The notes beneath the pieces were generated by a model. That model worked only from the letters and a program-made list of their open reading frames with translations. It was not told where the DNA came from and did no database searches. Positions 8,809-16,763 of a stretch of 37,442 nt of DNA are shown one piece after another. The first letter of the stretch is position 1. Every line of letters begins with the position of its first letter. The position numbers and the translations under genes are program-made. Source of the stretch: Cryobacterium algoritolerans (GTDB lineage Bacteria; Actinomycetota; Actinomycetes; Actinomycetales; Microbacteriaceae); contig NZ_SOFP01000070.1 in the NCBI RefSeq assembly GCF_004402785.1, forward strand, positions 1-37,442. Reading direction: 5' to 3'.

Positions 8809-10875
8809 TTACTCGGCGACGGATACCGACGCGGGCAGCGTGTTGTGGGTCACCGCGCCGGAGGCATCCGTTGTGAGCTCGAAGCTGTGGCCGCCGAAGA
8901 CGAGACCGCGCACATCGAGCGCCCCGGCGATCGGCAGGGGGGAGACCCGGAGCTCGTCGGCCTGCGCGTCGGGTTCGAGGCCCAGGATCGTGCCAAGGAC
9001 GGCGACAGCGGACGCGGCCGACCAGGCCTGCGGGCGGCAGGCCGCGGGGTACGGGATCGGGGTGGCGGTCTCCTCGGTCGAGTGGCCGGAGTGGAGTTCG
9101 GGCATCCGGTAGTCGAAGCCCTCCGCGGTGCGCAGCAGCCCCTCGATCAGGGTTGCTGCCTCCGCACTGAAACCGGCCCGGCCGAGGCCGGCGATCGCGA
9201 TCGCGGTGTCATGGGTCCAGACTGAGCCGCCGTGGTAGCTCAACGGCCAGTAGCCGGTGGAATCGGTCGACATCGTGCGGAGGCCGTAGCCGGAACTCAG
9301 CTCGGGGGAGACCAGGCGCTGCGCGACCAGGCGCGAGCCTTCCTCGTCGAGGATGCCGGTGCCGAGCAGGTGGCCGATGTTGCTGGTCACCGTGTCGACC
9401 TTCCGCTTGTGCGCGTCGAGGGCGACCGCAGGGTAGGCGCCGTCGGGCGACTCGATCCAGAACGCCTCGTTGAAACGGGTCTTCAACGCGGCCGCCCAGT
9501 CGCGCCAGTCCGCGCCGCCGGAGCGGCCGAAGTGGTCGAGCAGCGCGGCGCCGCCGAGGGCAGCCTCGTAGGCGTAGGCCTGCACCTCGCAGAGCGCGAT
9601 CGGCCCTTCGGACAGGCGACCGTCGCGCCATTGGATTGAATCGCCGGAGTCCTTCCAGCCCTGGTTGGCCAGGCCGTGCCCGGTCGAGTCGACGTATTCG
9701 AGGAAGCCGTCGCCGTCGCTGTCGCCATAGGAGCGCATCCAGACCAGGGCGGTTTCGAGGTTGGGAAGCAGAGCCTCGACCTCGGCGTCGGGCATTCCCC
9801 ACTTCCAGGCATCGTGCAGCAGGTTGATCCACAGCGCGGTCGCGTCGACGGTGCCGTAGTAGAGCGGCGGTAGGGAGGTGTCCTCACCGGGCATATCGAG
9901 GGTTCCCGGGCGCAGCTCGTGCATGATCTTGCCGGGCTGTTCGGCGGTCGCGTCGACCGTCTCGGTGCCCTGCAGGGCGGCGAGCACGCGCAGGGTCGAT
10001 CCGGCGATGCCGGTGCCGAGCGGCAGCAGCATCCGGGCGGCCCAGATCGAGTCCCGGCCGAAGAGGGTGAAGAACCACGGCGCCCCGGCAGCGAGGAACA
10101 CGTCGTCCGGCTGGTCGCGGGTGACCATCCGCAGCCCGGCGAGGTCCTTGAGGGCGGTGTCGACCCAGGCGCCGAGCCGGGAGTCGTCGGCTCTGGCCGT
10201 GACGCCGGCCCAGTCGGATGTCCCGCTCGCGCCGCGAACGACGGCCGACGGGTCGACGATGGCCAGTTCCCAGCTCACGCTGACGCTGCCGTGGGCGGGG
10301 ATCGTGACCCTCCAGCTCGCGATGGTCAGCCCGTCGGTGTCGACGACGAGGTCGGCGTCGGCGGAGGTGAACGAGGCCGTGATCGCGCCGGAGGAGTAGT
10401 GCACCCCGGCATCGTCGAGCACGGAAGCGAACGCGACGTCGGGTGTGTGCACGCCACCCTTGACGTCGTGGATGATGTCGAACGACGGCGCGAGCTCGAT
10501 TGTCACGGTCGTTTCGATCGGGTCGGTGATGGCGCTGGTGAGCTCGATCGTCTCGGTCACCCGGCCGTCCCGCACCTGGCGTACCCGGTTGAGGAGCACC
10601 CGGGGGTCTGCGCCGCGGCCGTCGAGGTGGCGCAGCAGGGAGACGAAGCGGAGCGTGGCGGCATCCGTCACGCTGTGCGAGATGTTCTCGGGGACCTGGC
10701 CGCCCACGAGCAGCGTAAGGGCGCCCACGATGCGGGTGTCGGAGTGGTAGATGCCGTGCAGGGGACGGCTGCCCATCGATCCGTCGGGGGAGGACCAGAC
10801 CTGGGTGGGCGCGGACAGCGCCACCAACTCGTGATGGAGCAGTGGCTGGTGGGGGTGCTGGGGTGTCTCGGACAT
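8809..10875 (-). CDS. glycogen-debranching-like / MGH1-like glycoside hydrolase
   Basis: A ~688-residue cytoplasmic protein with no signal peptide. The N-terminal third is a beta-rich glycogen-debranching-N domain (SRPLHGIYHSDTRIV, then LLNRVRQVRDG); the rest is an (alpha/alpha)6 barrel with APWFFTLFGRDSIWAARM, LANQGWKDSGDSI, and GYWPLSYHGGSVWTHDTAI, motifs of the amylo-alpha-1,6-glucosidase and mannosylglycerate-hydrolase-like families. The substrate is probably an alpha-linked gluco-oligosaccharide or glycoside; specificity cannot be assigned. Start: ATG 10875 or GTG 10887, with GAGGAG at an awkward distance from both. It is divergent from the LacI-ABC operon and likely shares its control region, so the transporter may import its substrate. 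Confidence 0.85.
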   Translation of the reverse strand: MSETPQHPHQPLLHHELVALSAPTQVWSSPDGSMGSRPLHGIYHSDTRIVGALTLLVGGQVPENISHSVTDAATLRFVSLLRHLDGRGADPRVLLNRVRQVRDGRVTETIELTSAITDPIETTVTIELAPSFDIIHDVKGGVHTPDVAFASVLDDAGVHYSSGAITASFTSADADLVVDTDGLTIASWRVTIPAHGSVSVSWELAIVDPSAVVRGASGTSDWAGVTARADDSRLGAWVDTALKDLAGLRMVTRDQPDDVFLAAGAPWFFTLFGRDSIWAARMLLPLGTGIAGSTLRVLAALQGTETVDATAEQPGKIMHELRPGTLDMPGEDTSLPPLYYGTVDATALWINLLHDAWKWGMPDAEVEALLPNLETALVWMRSYGDSDGDGFLEYVDSTGHGLANQGWKDSGDSIQWRDGRLSEGPIALCEVQAYAYEAALGGAALLDHFGRSGGADWRDWAAALKTRFNEAFWIESPDGAYPAVALDAHKRKVDTVTSNIGHLLGTGILDEEGSRLVAQRLVSPELSSGYGLRTMSTDSTGYWPLSYHGGSVWTHDTAIAIAGLGRAGFSAEAATLIEGLLRTAEGFDYRMPELHSGHSTEETATPIPYPAACRPQAWSAASAVAVLGTILGLEPDAQADELRVSPLPIAGALDVRGLVFGGHSFELTTDASGAVTHNTLPASVSVAE

Positions 10876-10951
10876 GGTTGGGTTCACGACTCCTCGTTGA
10901 TTCGGTGAGCCCTATAGCGCTGTATTTCGAGGCCCGATGTGCGATTGATTG

Positions 10952-10979
10952 TTGACAGATTCGCGTATTCAGGTAACGT
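10952..10979 (+). promoter_or_regulatory. sigma70-type promoter of sugar operon 1
   Basis: A perfect -35 box TTGACA (10952-10957) is separated by 16 bases from TAACGT (10974-10979), a TAnnnT -10 box. Transcription would start near 10986, just before the two operator-like repeats. Confidence 0.65.
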
Positions 10980-10989
10980 AGCACTCAGG

Positions 10990-11021
10990 ATTTGAACGAT
11001 CAAATTTTTGAACGATCAAAT
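10990..11021. promoter_or_regulatory. two tandem LacI-type operators
   Basis: TTTGAACGATCAAA occurs twice, at 10991-11004 and 11007-11020. Each copy is an inverted repeat with arms TTTGA/TCAAA around ACGA. Center spacing is 16 bases. They sit directly downstream of the predicted start site and upstream of the LacI gene, the expected place for autoregulation and repression of the transporter operon. Confidence 0.65.
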
Positions 11022-11045
11022 CTCCACAGACCGCAAGGAGGCACC

Positions 11046-12173
11046 GTGGACCGGTTACCGACGATCGAAGATGTCGCTCGCGCCGCCCAGGTGTCCAGGC
11101 AGACCGTGTCCAACGTGTTGAACACCCCGGCGATCGTCAAGCCGGAGACCCGCAAGCGAGTCGAGGTGGCCATTCGCAAGTTGGCCTACCGGCCGCACGC
11201 CTCGGCTCGCCGGCTGCGGATGCGCAAATCCTCCACGATCGCCATCCGGCTCGACCCGATGACCAACGGTATCTCCGGCGCGTTGCTCGACCGTTTCCTG
11301 CACGCCCTGACCGAGCAGGCGGATGCCCGCGGCATCCGGATCCTGCTCTTCACCGCCGCCGACCCGGCCGCCGAAATCGAGCAGATCCGCAAGCTGCGTG
11401 CCGGCGCCGACGTGGACGCCTTCGTTCTCACCGCCACCTTCCACGGTGACCCGCGTACCGAGTGGCTGGTGGAGCACGACGTTCCCTTCGTCACCTTCGG
11501 CCGGCCGTGGGGCGTGAACGACATGAACAACCCGAAACACCTCTGGGTGGACGTGGACGGATTCGCGGGGATGCGCGAGGCGACCCTCCACCTGATCGAC
11601 GCAGGCTCCTCCCGGATCGGCTTCGTCGGCTGGCCGAGTCTCTCCGGCACCGGCGACGATCGTCGCCGCGGTTGGCAGGCCGCGGTCGAGGAGCGACTGT
11701 TCCCGGGCGACGGCGACCTCGCCGCCCTCAATCTGAGCGTGGAGGACCTCCTCGAAGACGCCAGGGATGCTGTGGTCGCGCTCCTCGAGAGTGACGAGCG
11801 GATCGACGGCCTGGTCTGCGCGAGCGACACGCTGGCCCTCGGCGCCATGATCGCCGCGGCATCCGTTGGCCGGAGCGACCTACCGATCATCGGCTTCGAC
11901 AACTCCCCCGTCGGCCAGGCGATCGGCCTCTCCAGCGTCGACCAGGCCCTCGACGAGGTCGCCCGTGGCGCCCTCGAACTGCTGCTCGGCGAGACCGGGG
12001 GAGACCTCGTGCGCCGCGATGCCGCCGCCGCCGGGGACACCCGTCACCGGCTCATCACACCTCACCTCGTCATCCGGCAACCGTTGAGGCTGCTTGCCCC
12101 TGACGCGGTATCGATCCCCACCGCAACCAAGAATGCGGTCGGTAATCACAGGAATGGAAAGGAATCACAATGA
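11046..12173 (+). CDS. LacI family transcriptional regulator (sugar operon 1)
   Basis: GTG 11046 follows AAGGAGG (11035-11041), and the protein then begins directly with the LacI helix-turn-helix: TIEDVARAAQVSRQTVSNVLN, then the hinge helix YRPHASARRLRM. The frame is open upstream to 10992, but that stretch covers the operator repeats and is not coding. The ~375-residue protein continues with a periplasmic-binding-protein-like sensor domain; VCASDTLALGAM and PIIGFDNSPV are typical of the C-terminal lobe. Its stop overlaps the ATG of the binding-protein gene (ATGA at 12170), so the regulator is the first gene of its own operon. The inducer is presumably the transported sugar or a product. Confidence 0.93.
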   Translation: MDRLPTIEDVARAAQVSRQTVSNVLNTPAIVKPETRKRVEVAIRKLAYRPHASARRLRMRKSSTIAIRLDPMTNGISGALLDRFLHALTEQADARGIRILLFTAADPAAEIEQIRKLRAGADVDAFVLTATFHGDPRTEWLVEHDVPFVTFGRPWGVNDMNNPKHLWVDVDGFAGMREATLHLIDAGSSRIGFVGWPSLSGTGDDRRRGWQAAVEERLFPGDGDLAALNLSVEDLLEDARDAVVALLESDERIDGLVCASDTLALGAMIAAASVGRSDLPIIGFDNSPVGQAIGLSSVDQALDEVARGALELLLGETGGDLVRRDAAAAGDTRHRLITPHLVIRQPLRLLAPDAVSIPTATKNAVGNHRNGKESQ

Positions 12174-13414
12174 AACTACGACGAGGAGCACGCTGGGGTG
12201 CTGTTCTGGTGGCCGGCGGACTGTTGGCCAGCCTGGCCGCCTGTTCGTCCGGTGGCAGTGACACTGCCGGCGGCGACGTTTCCGGGCAGAAGCTCACCGT
12301 GCTGATCGGCTCGAGCGGCGACGCCGAGACGAAGGCCGTGACCGACGCGGCCAAGAGCTGGGGCACCGCCAACAAGGCGACCGCCAAGGTCGTCGCCGCC
12401 AACGACCTCACCCAGCAGCTGGGCCAGGGCTTCGCCGGCGGTAACCCGCCAGACCTGTTCTACATGGGCTGGGACCAGTTCCAGACCTACGCGAGCAAGC
12501 AGTACCTGGAGCCGTACGCCGACAAGGCCGGGAACAAGGACGCCTTCTACCCGTCGCTGACGAGCGCGTTCAGCTACAAGGACAAGTTCTACTGCCAGCC
12601 CAAGGACTTCTCCACCCTCGGACTGATCATCAACACCGAGAAGTGGGGCGCCGCCGGGCTCACCGACGCGGACCTCCCCACCGACTGGGCCGGCCTCGAG
12701 ACTGTCGCCAAGAAGCTCACCACTGCCGACACTGCCGGGCTGTCCTTCGGAGCCGAATACGCCAGGATCGGCACATTCATGAACCAAGCCGGCGGATCGA
12801 TGCTCTCCAAGGACGGCAAGAAGGTCACGGCCGACTCGGCCGAGAACCTCGCCGGACTCACCGAGGTGAAGAAGCTCCTCTCCGACGGCGTGCTCAAGTT
12901 CCCGGCAGACCTCGACTCCGGCTGGAGCGGCGAGGCGCTCGGCAAGGGCAAGGCGGCGATGGTCATCGAGGGTCCCTGGATCAGCGGGCTCAAGACGGAC
13001 TACCTCAACCTGAAGTACAAGGCCGTTGAACTTCCCGCCGGCCCCGGTGGACAGTCGACCTTCACCTTCAGCAACTGCTGGGGTATCCCGGCCCAGTCCA
13101 AGACGACAGCCGCCGCCGAAAGCCTGGTGAAGTTCCTCACCAGTGACGAGCAGCAGCTGAAGTTCTCCGACGCCTTCGGGGTCATCCCGTCCACCGAGTC
13201 GGCCGCCAAGGTCTACTCCACGACGTACCCGCAGAATGAGTCCTTCGTCAAGAGCAACGACTACGCGGTCAGCCCGGTCGCGTTCGCCGGCGCATCGACC
13301 GTGATCGGCGACTTCAACTCCCAGTTGCAGGGTCTGAGCACGGCCGATCCCAAGGCGATCCTCGGCACCCTGCAGACGAACCTGCAGGCCGCCCTCGACG
13401 CCGCGAACAAGTAG
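12170..13414 (+). CDS. ABC transporter sugar-binding lipoprotein (CUT1, locus 1)
   Basis: A signal peptide with an RR-rich start, a hydrophobic core and lipobox LAAC (Cys25) marks a lipoprotein attached to the outer face of the membrane. The rest is a cluster B extracellular solute-binding protein of normal length (414 residues): GNPPDLFYMGWDQF near residue 90, an ILINT-like IINTEKW segment, and FSNCWGIPAQSKTTAAAESLVKFLTSDEQQ near the C-terminus. It delivers an oligosaccharide to the two permeases downstream. AAAGGA precedes ATG 12170 at a good distance, so it can also be translated independently of the upstream gene it overlaps. Confidence 0.93.
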   Translation: MKLRRGARWGAVLVAGGLLASLAACSSGGSDTAGGDVSGQKLTVLIGSSGDAETKAVTDAAKSWGTANKATAKVVAANDLTQQLGQGFAGGNPPDLFYMGWDQFQTYASKQYLEPYADKAGNKDAFYPSLTSAFSYKDKFYCQPKDFSTLGLIINTEKWGAAGLTDADLPTDWAGLETVAKKLTTADTAGLSFGAEYARIGTFMNQAGGSMLSKDGKKVTADSAENLAGLTEVKKLLSDGVLKFPADLDSGWSGEALGKGKAAMVIEGPWISGLKTDYLNLKYKAVELPAGPGGQSTFTFSNCWGIPAQSKTTAAAESLVKFLTSDEQQLKFSDAFGVIPSTESAAKVYSTTYPQNESFVKSNDYAVSPVAFAGASTVIGDFNSQLQGLSTADPKAILGTLQTNLQAALDAANK

Positions 13415-13426
13415 GCAGGTCATCTC

Positions 13427-14689
13427 GTGAGTACGATTCGGGGCAGCATCAATCCATCAACGGATGCCGGCACGGCATCCGGTGGGGCAGGGGCTGCCCC
13501 GAATCGTCGCCGCGGTAAATCTCGGCCCAGCCTGCATCGCGGCGAAGCGAAGTACGGCTGGCTGTTCATCTCGCCGCCGATCATCATCATCGGGATCTTC
13601 CTCGTCGTGCCGGTGCTCCTCGCCGTCTGGGTGAGCGTCAGCGACTGGAGCGGGCTCGGCTCACCGTTGAACCCGCAGGTCAGTTTCGTCGGCTCGAAGA
13701 ACTTCGAGGCGGTGCTCTCCGACCCGGGACTCGCCCAGAAGGACTTCGGCACGTCCATCCGCAATAACCTCTACTACGTGGTGCTCGTCGTCCCGCTGCA
13801 GACCGCGCTCGCCCTCTTCCTCGCGGTGCAGGTGAACCGGCGCATCCTCAGGGGCCGCGGCTTCTTCCGCACCGCCTTCTACTTCCCCTCGGTGACGAGC
13901 TCGATCGCGATCACCGCGATTTGGCTGTTCCTCTTCGGCGCGACCGGCGCCGTCAACAAGATCCTCGGGTTCTTCGGGGCGAGCGGCCCGGTCTGGTTCG
14001 CCGATCCGCGCGGTGTGCTGCACATCATCCTCGCCTCCTTCGGGGTCTCCTCCGCACCGGGGGCGCTCACGGGCGGCGGGATGCTCGGGGTCAGCTGGTG
14101 GGACTGGCTGAGCGGGCCGAGCGTGGCCATGTGCGCGATCATCCTGCTGGCCGTGTTCACCACCTCGGGCACCTTCATGCTGCTCTTCATCGCGGCCATG
14201 CAGGCGATCGGCGCCGAGGTCGACGAGGCGGCCCTGATGGACGGCGCCGGCCCGTTCCGCAAGTTCTTCTCGGTCACCCTGCCGATGCTCAAGCCGACCC
14301 TGTTCACCGTGCTCACGCTCGGGCTGATCGGTACCTGGCAGGTCTTCGACCAGATTTACCTCACCGGAGGCGGCAAGCCCGGCAAGACCCTGCTGACGCC
14401 CGCGTACCTGGCCTACCAAACCTCGTTCAAAGACCTCAACTGGGGTCAGGGTGCCGCGATCTCGTTCATCCTCTTCGTGATCATCATCCTGCTCACCGCC
14501 TTGCAGCGGTATGTGCTGCGGGATCGGAAAGACAAGGGCAAGGTGAGCCGGGCGCTGGCGGGGGCGATCGCCGCCGATCGCGCCGTCGTCGTCGTGGCGA
14601 CCACCGTGGCAGCCACTGCGGACCGGGGGTCCTCGACGTCCTCCTCCACGGGGAACACCTCCTCGAACCGGGCCGGAGAAGAGAAATGA
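13427..14689 (+). CDS. ABC sugar permease, MalF type (locus 1)
   Basis: GTG 13427 follows the binding-protein gene by 12 bases. The 420-residue protein has six transmembrane helices and the EAA loop EVDEAALMDGAGPFRKFFSVTLP, which docks the ATPase. The cytoplasmic N-terminus before the first helix is basic. The C-terminus carries an unusual ~50-residue tail rich in Ala, Val, Ser and Thr (14550-14689) after the normal family end. Its TGA overlaps the ATG of the next permease (ATGA at 14686). It works with the following permease as a heterodimer; no ATPase gene is present in the operon. Confidence 0.92.
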   Translation: MSTIRGSINPSTDAGTASGGAGAAPNRRRGKSRPSLHRGEAKYGWLFISPPIIIIGIFLVVPVLLAVWVSVSDWSGLGSPLNPQVSFVGSKNFEAVLSDPGLAQKDFGTSIRNNLYYVVLVVPLQTALALFLAVQVNRRILRGRGFFRTAFYFPSVTSSIAITAIWLFLFGATGAVNKILGFFGASGPVWFADPRGVLHIILASFGVSSAPGALTGGGMLGVSWWDWLSGPSVAMCAIILLAVFTTSGTFMLLFIAAMQAIGAEVDEAALMDGAGPFRKFFSVTLPMLKPTLFTVLTLGLIGTWQVFDQIYLTGGGKPGKTLLTPAYLAYQTSFKDLNWGQGAAISFILFVIIILLTALQRYVLRDRKDKGKVSRALAGAIAADRAVVVVATTVAATADRGSSTSSSTGNTSSNRAGEEK

Positions 14690-15600
14690 ACACCGTGACC
14701 ACCCCGCAGGCCCCGGCAACCGTCGCCCCTGATCCGACGCCCGCCGCCACGCCGCGCAAGCGGTCGCTCGGCTGGCGGCTCCGCACCGGTGCGGGTCTCA
14801 GCTACCTCATGCTCGGCGCGCTCGCCCTCGTCTACATCTACCCGTTCCTGATCACGCTGTCCTCGGCGTTCAAGACCGACGACGAGGCCACCAACGACCC
14901 GCTCCGGCTGATCCCGCAGATCTGGTCGTTCGCCTCGTTCCAGCGGCTTTTCACGGATGTCCCGCTGCCGCTGTGGACCATGAACACGATCTTCGTGACC
15001 ATCACGATCACCCTTGGACGGGTGTTCTTCGACTCCCTCGCCGGCTACGCGCTGAGCCGGCTGCGGTTCCGCGGCCGCGGACTCGTCTTCGCCTCCCTCG
15101 TGGCGGTGATGGCCGTCCCCGGGGTCGTGCTGCTGATCCCGCGTTTCCTCATCCTCAAGCAGTTCGGCATGTACGACAGCTACGCGGGCATGATCGTGCC
15201 CCTGCTCGTCGACGCGGCCGGGATCTTCATCATGAAGCAGTTCTTCGAATCGATCCCCAACGGGGTAGAGGAAGCGGCCCGCCTCGACGGTGCCGGCGTC
15301 TTCCGCACCTTCTGGACCATCGTGCTGCCGATGGCCAGGCCGGCCCTGGTGACACTGTTCATCCTGAGCTTCCAGGGCTCCTGGAACGAGTTCGGACACT
15401 TCATCGTGTCCAGGCAGAGCCCGGAGACGAACACCCTCACGACGGGTATCGCCTCGCTGTTCTCGGGCCAGCTCGGCTCGGGCAACGAGTTTCCGCTCAA
15501 GATGGCGGCCGCCGTGTTGATGACCATCCCGATCGCGATCATGTTCTTCGTCTTCCAGAAGCGGCTCACCAACACCACCGAAGGCTCCGAGAAGGGCTAA
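14686..15600 (+). CDS. ABC sugar permease, MalG type (locus 1)
   Basis: A 304-residue inner-membrane permease with a Pro/Ala-rich cytoplasmic N-terminus, six predicted helices and the EAA motif NGVEEAARLDGAGVFRTFWTIVLP. The sequence SWNEFGHFIVSRQ is typical of the MalG-type partner. ATG 14686 overlaps the stop of the upstream permease. It is the last gene of the operon; a ~96-base palindromic element starts 22 bases after its stop. The missing ATPase is probably a shared MsiK/MalK-type subunit encoded elsewhere. Confidence 0.93.
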   Translation: MNTVTTPQAPATVAPDPTPAATPRKRSLGWRLRTGAGLSYLMLGALALVYIYPFLITLSSAFKTDDEATNDPLRLIPQIWSFASFQRLFTDVPLPLWTMNTIFVTITITLGRVFFDSLAGYALSRLRFRGRGLVFASLVAVMAVPGVVLLIPRFLILKQFGMYDSYAGMIVPLLVDAAGIFIMKQFFESIPNGVEEAARLDGAGVFRTFWTIVLPMARPALVTLFILSFQGSWNEFGHFIVSRQSPETNTLTTGIASLFSGQLGSGNEFPLKMAAAVLMTIPIAIMFFVFQKRLTNTTEGSEKG

Positions 15601-15622
15601 CGCCGGCGCCGGCCGCTGCAGT

Positions 15623-15718
15623 GTGGCTAACTCAGGAAATTTGCGGCCGGTTTGCCGGGCCGCCGCGGAATTCCGGGGTGGTTTTCCGGCACGGCACCGA
15701 ATCACCTGAGTCAGCCAC
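15623..15718. repeat. 96-base imperfect palindrome after sugar operon 1
   Basis: The outer arms GTGGCTAACTCAGG (15623-15636) and CCTGAGTCAGCCAC (15705-15718) are inverted repeats with one mismatch over 14 bases. Further inside, shorter complementary patches (ATT, CCGG-rich) allow more pairing. The sequence has no coding sense. It could be a REP/MITE-like dispersed palindrome and may also act as a transcription end or mRNA-stabilising structure for the operon. Confidence 0.6.
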
Positions 15719-15790
15719 GCGCCGGCGGCGGGAGCAGTTGTCGGCGCGTGAGGCCGGAGGGTCGGCGAGGCATCCGACGGATGCTCCGCT

Positions 15791-15796
15791 AGGGTG
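15791..15796 (+). promoter_or_regulatory. possible -10 box for SDR gene (leaderless start)
   Basis: TAGGGT ends five bases before ATG 15802. No good ribosome binding site is present, so a transcript starting at or near the A of ATG is plausible. The -35 region is not recognisable. Confidence 0.35.
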
Positions 15797-15801
15797 ACGC
15801 C

Positions 15802-16746
15802 ATGACTCGCCCCGACGCCCTCGGCCCTGACGTCGCCGGCCCTGACGCCCCTGGCCCTGACGCCCCTGGCCCTGACGCCCTCGGCCCTGACGTCGCCGGC
15901 CCTGACGTCGCCGACCGCCCTGACGCGCCGACCATGCGGCCGGCCTGGGACCTCACCGGGCGCACGGCGCTCGTGACCGGGGCCGGCAGCGCCACCGGGA
16001 TAGGATTCGCCGCGGCCCGGATGCTCGGCGAACTCGGTGCCCGGGTGGTGCTCACCGCGACAACCGACCGGGTGCGCGAGCGCGCGGCGGAGCTCGCGGC
16101 ACTGGGGATCACAGCATCCGGCATCGTCTGCACCCTCGACGACGAGATCGGCGCGCGGGTGCTCGCCGAGGCGCTCGCCGCCGCGGGCCTTGTCCCGACG
16201 ATCCTTGTCAACAACGCCGGCATGGTCGCGGTCGACGACGCCGAAATGCTGCACGGCGACGTCACGACGAGTCCCACCGAGTGGGACCGCGGGCTCGCCA
16301 TCAATCTCTCGACAGCGTTCCACGCCACCCGCACGGTGGTTGGCTTCATGCGCGCGGCGGGATGGGGCCGCATCGTGACGGTGTCGAGCGTGAGCGGACC
16401 GGTGATGGCGTCCCGGGGCGACGTGGCCTACGCCGCGGCCAAGGCCGGGCTCGTCGGGCTGACCAGGGCCCTCGCCGTTGACGAAGCCGCTCGCGGCATC
16501 ACCGCCAACGCCGTCGCCCCCGGCTGGATTGAGACGGGTTCCCAGCTCGAGAGCGAGGCGATCGAAGGCGGACTCGTCCCGGCCGGGCGGAGCGGAACGG
16601 CCGTGGAGGTGGCGTCCGTGATCAGCTGGCTCGCCTCGCCGGGCGCCTCCTACGTGACCGGCCAGACGATCGTCGTCGACGGCGGCAACAGCATCGCCGA
16701 GGAGCGCCGCCAGGCCGGCGGAGCGTGCCGGCCGGGAAGGGGCTGA
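15802..16746 (+). CDS. SDR family oxidoreductase with N-terminal repeat
   Basis: A classical short-chain dehydrogenase core starts at ~residue 50: LTGRTALVTGAGSATGIG (NAD(P) binding), VNNAG, a Ser at 196/198, and the catalytic Y210-AAA-K214, then APGWIET and the closing SYVTGQTIVVDGG. The core is like gluconate/3-oxoacyl reductases; the substrate is unknown. The first ~40 residues are six or seven copies of a GPDxx pentapeptide and are absent from normal SDRs. ATG 15934 inside the frame would remove the repeat, but it has no ribosome binding site, whereas ATG 15802 has a -10-like box at the right distance. The 3' end may overlap the start of the next gene. Confidence 0.85.
   Translation: MTRPDALGPDVAGPDAPGPDAPGPDALGPDVAGPDVADRPDAPTMRPAWDLTGRTALVTGAGSATGIGFAAARMLGELGARVVLTATTDRVRERAAELAALGITASGIVCTLDDEIGARVLAEALAAAGLVPTILVNNAGMVAVDDAEMLHGDVTTSPTEWDRGLAINLSTAFHATRTVVGFMRAAGWGRIVTVSSVSGPVMASRGDVAYAAAKAGLVGLTRALAVDEAARGITANAVAPGWIETGSQLESEAIEGGLVPAGRSGTAVEVASVISWLASPGASYVTGQTIVVDGGNSIAEERRQAGGACRPGRG
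15823..15912 (+). repeat. six tandem 15-bp units (GPDxx pentapeptide)
   Basis: Six direct repeats of GGCCCTGAC plus six variable bases run from 15823 to 15912, encoding GPDVA, GPDAP, GPDAP, GPDAL, GPDVA, GPDVA. A more degenerate copy (RPDAL) precedes them and another partial one (RPDAP) follows. The unit length keeps the frame if copies are gained or lost. Confidence 0.95.
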
Positions 16747-16763
16747 GCCCGGGGTGGCTCCGG

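Noticed and set aside
10992..11045. Upstream start of the locus 1 LacI gene at 10992
   Set aside because: That stretch consists of the operator repeats and the leader; AAGGAGG directly before GTG 11046 marks the true start.
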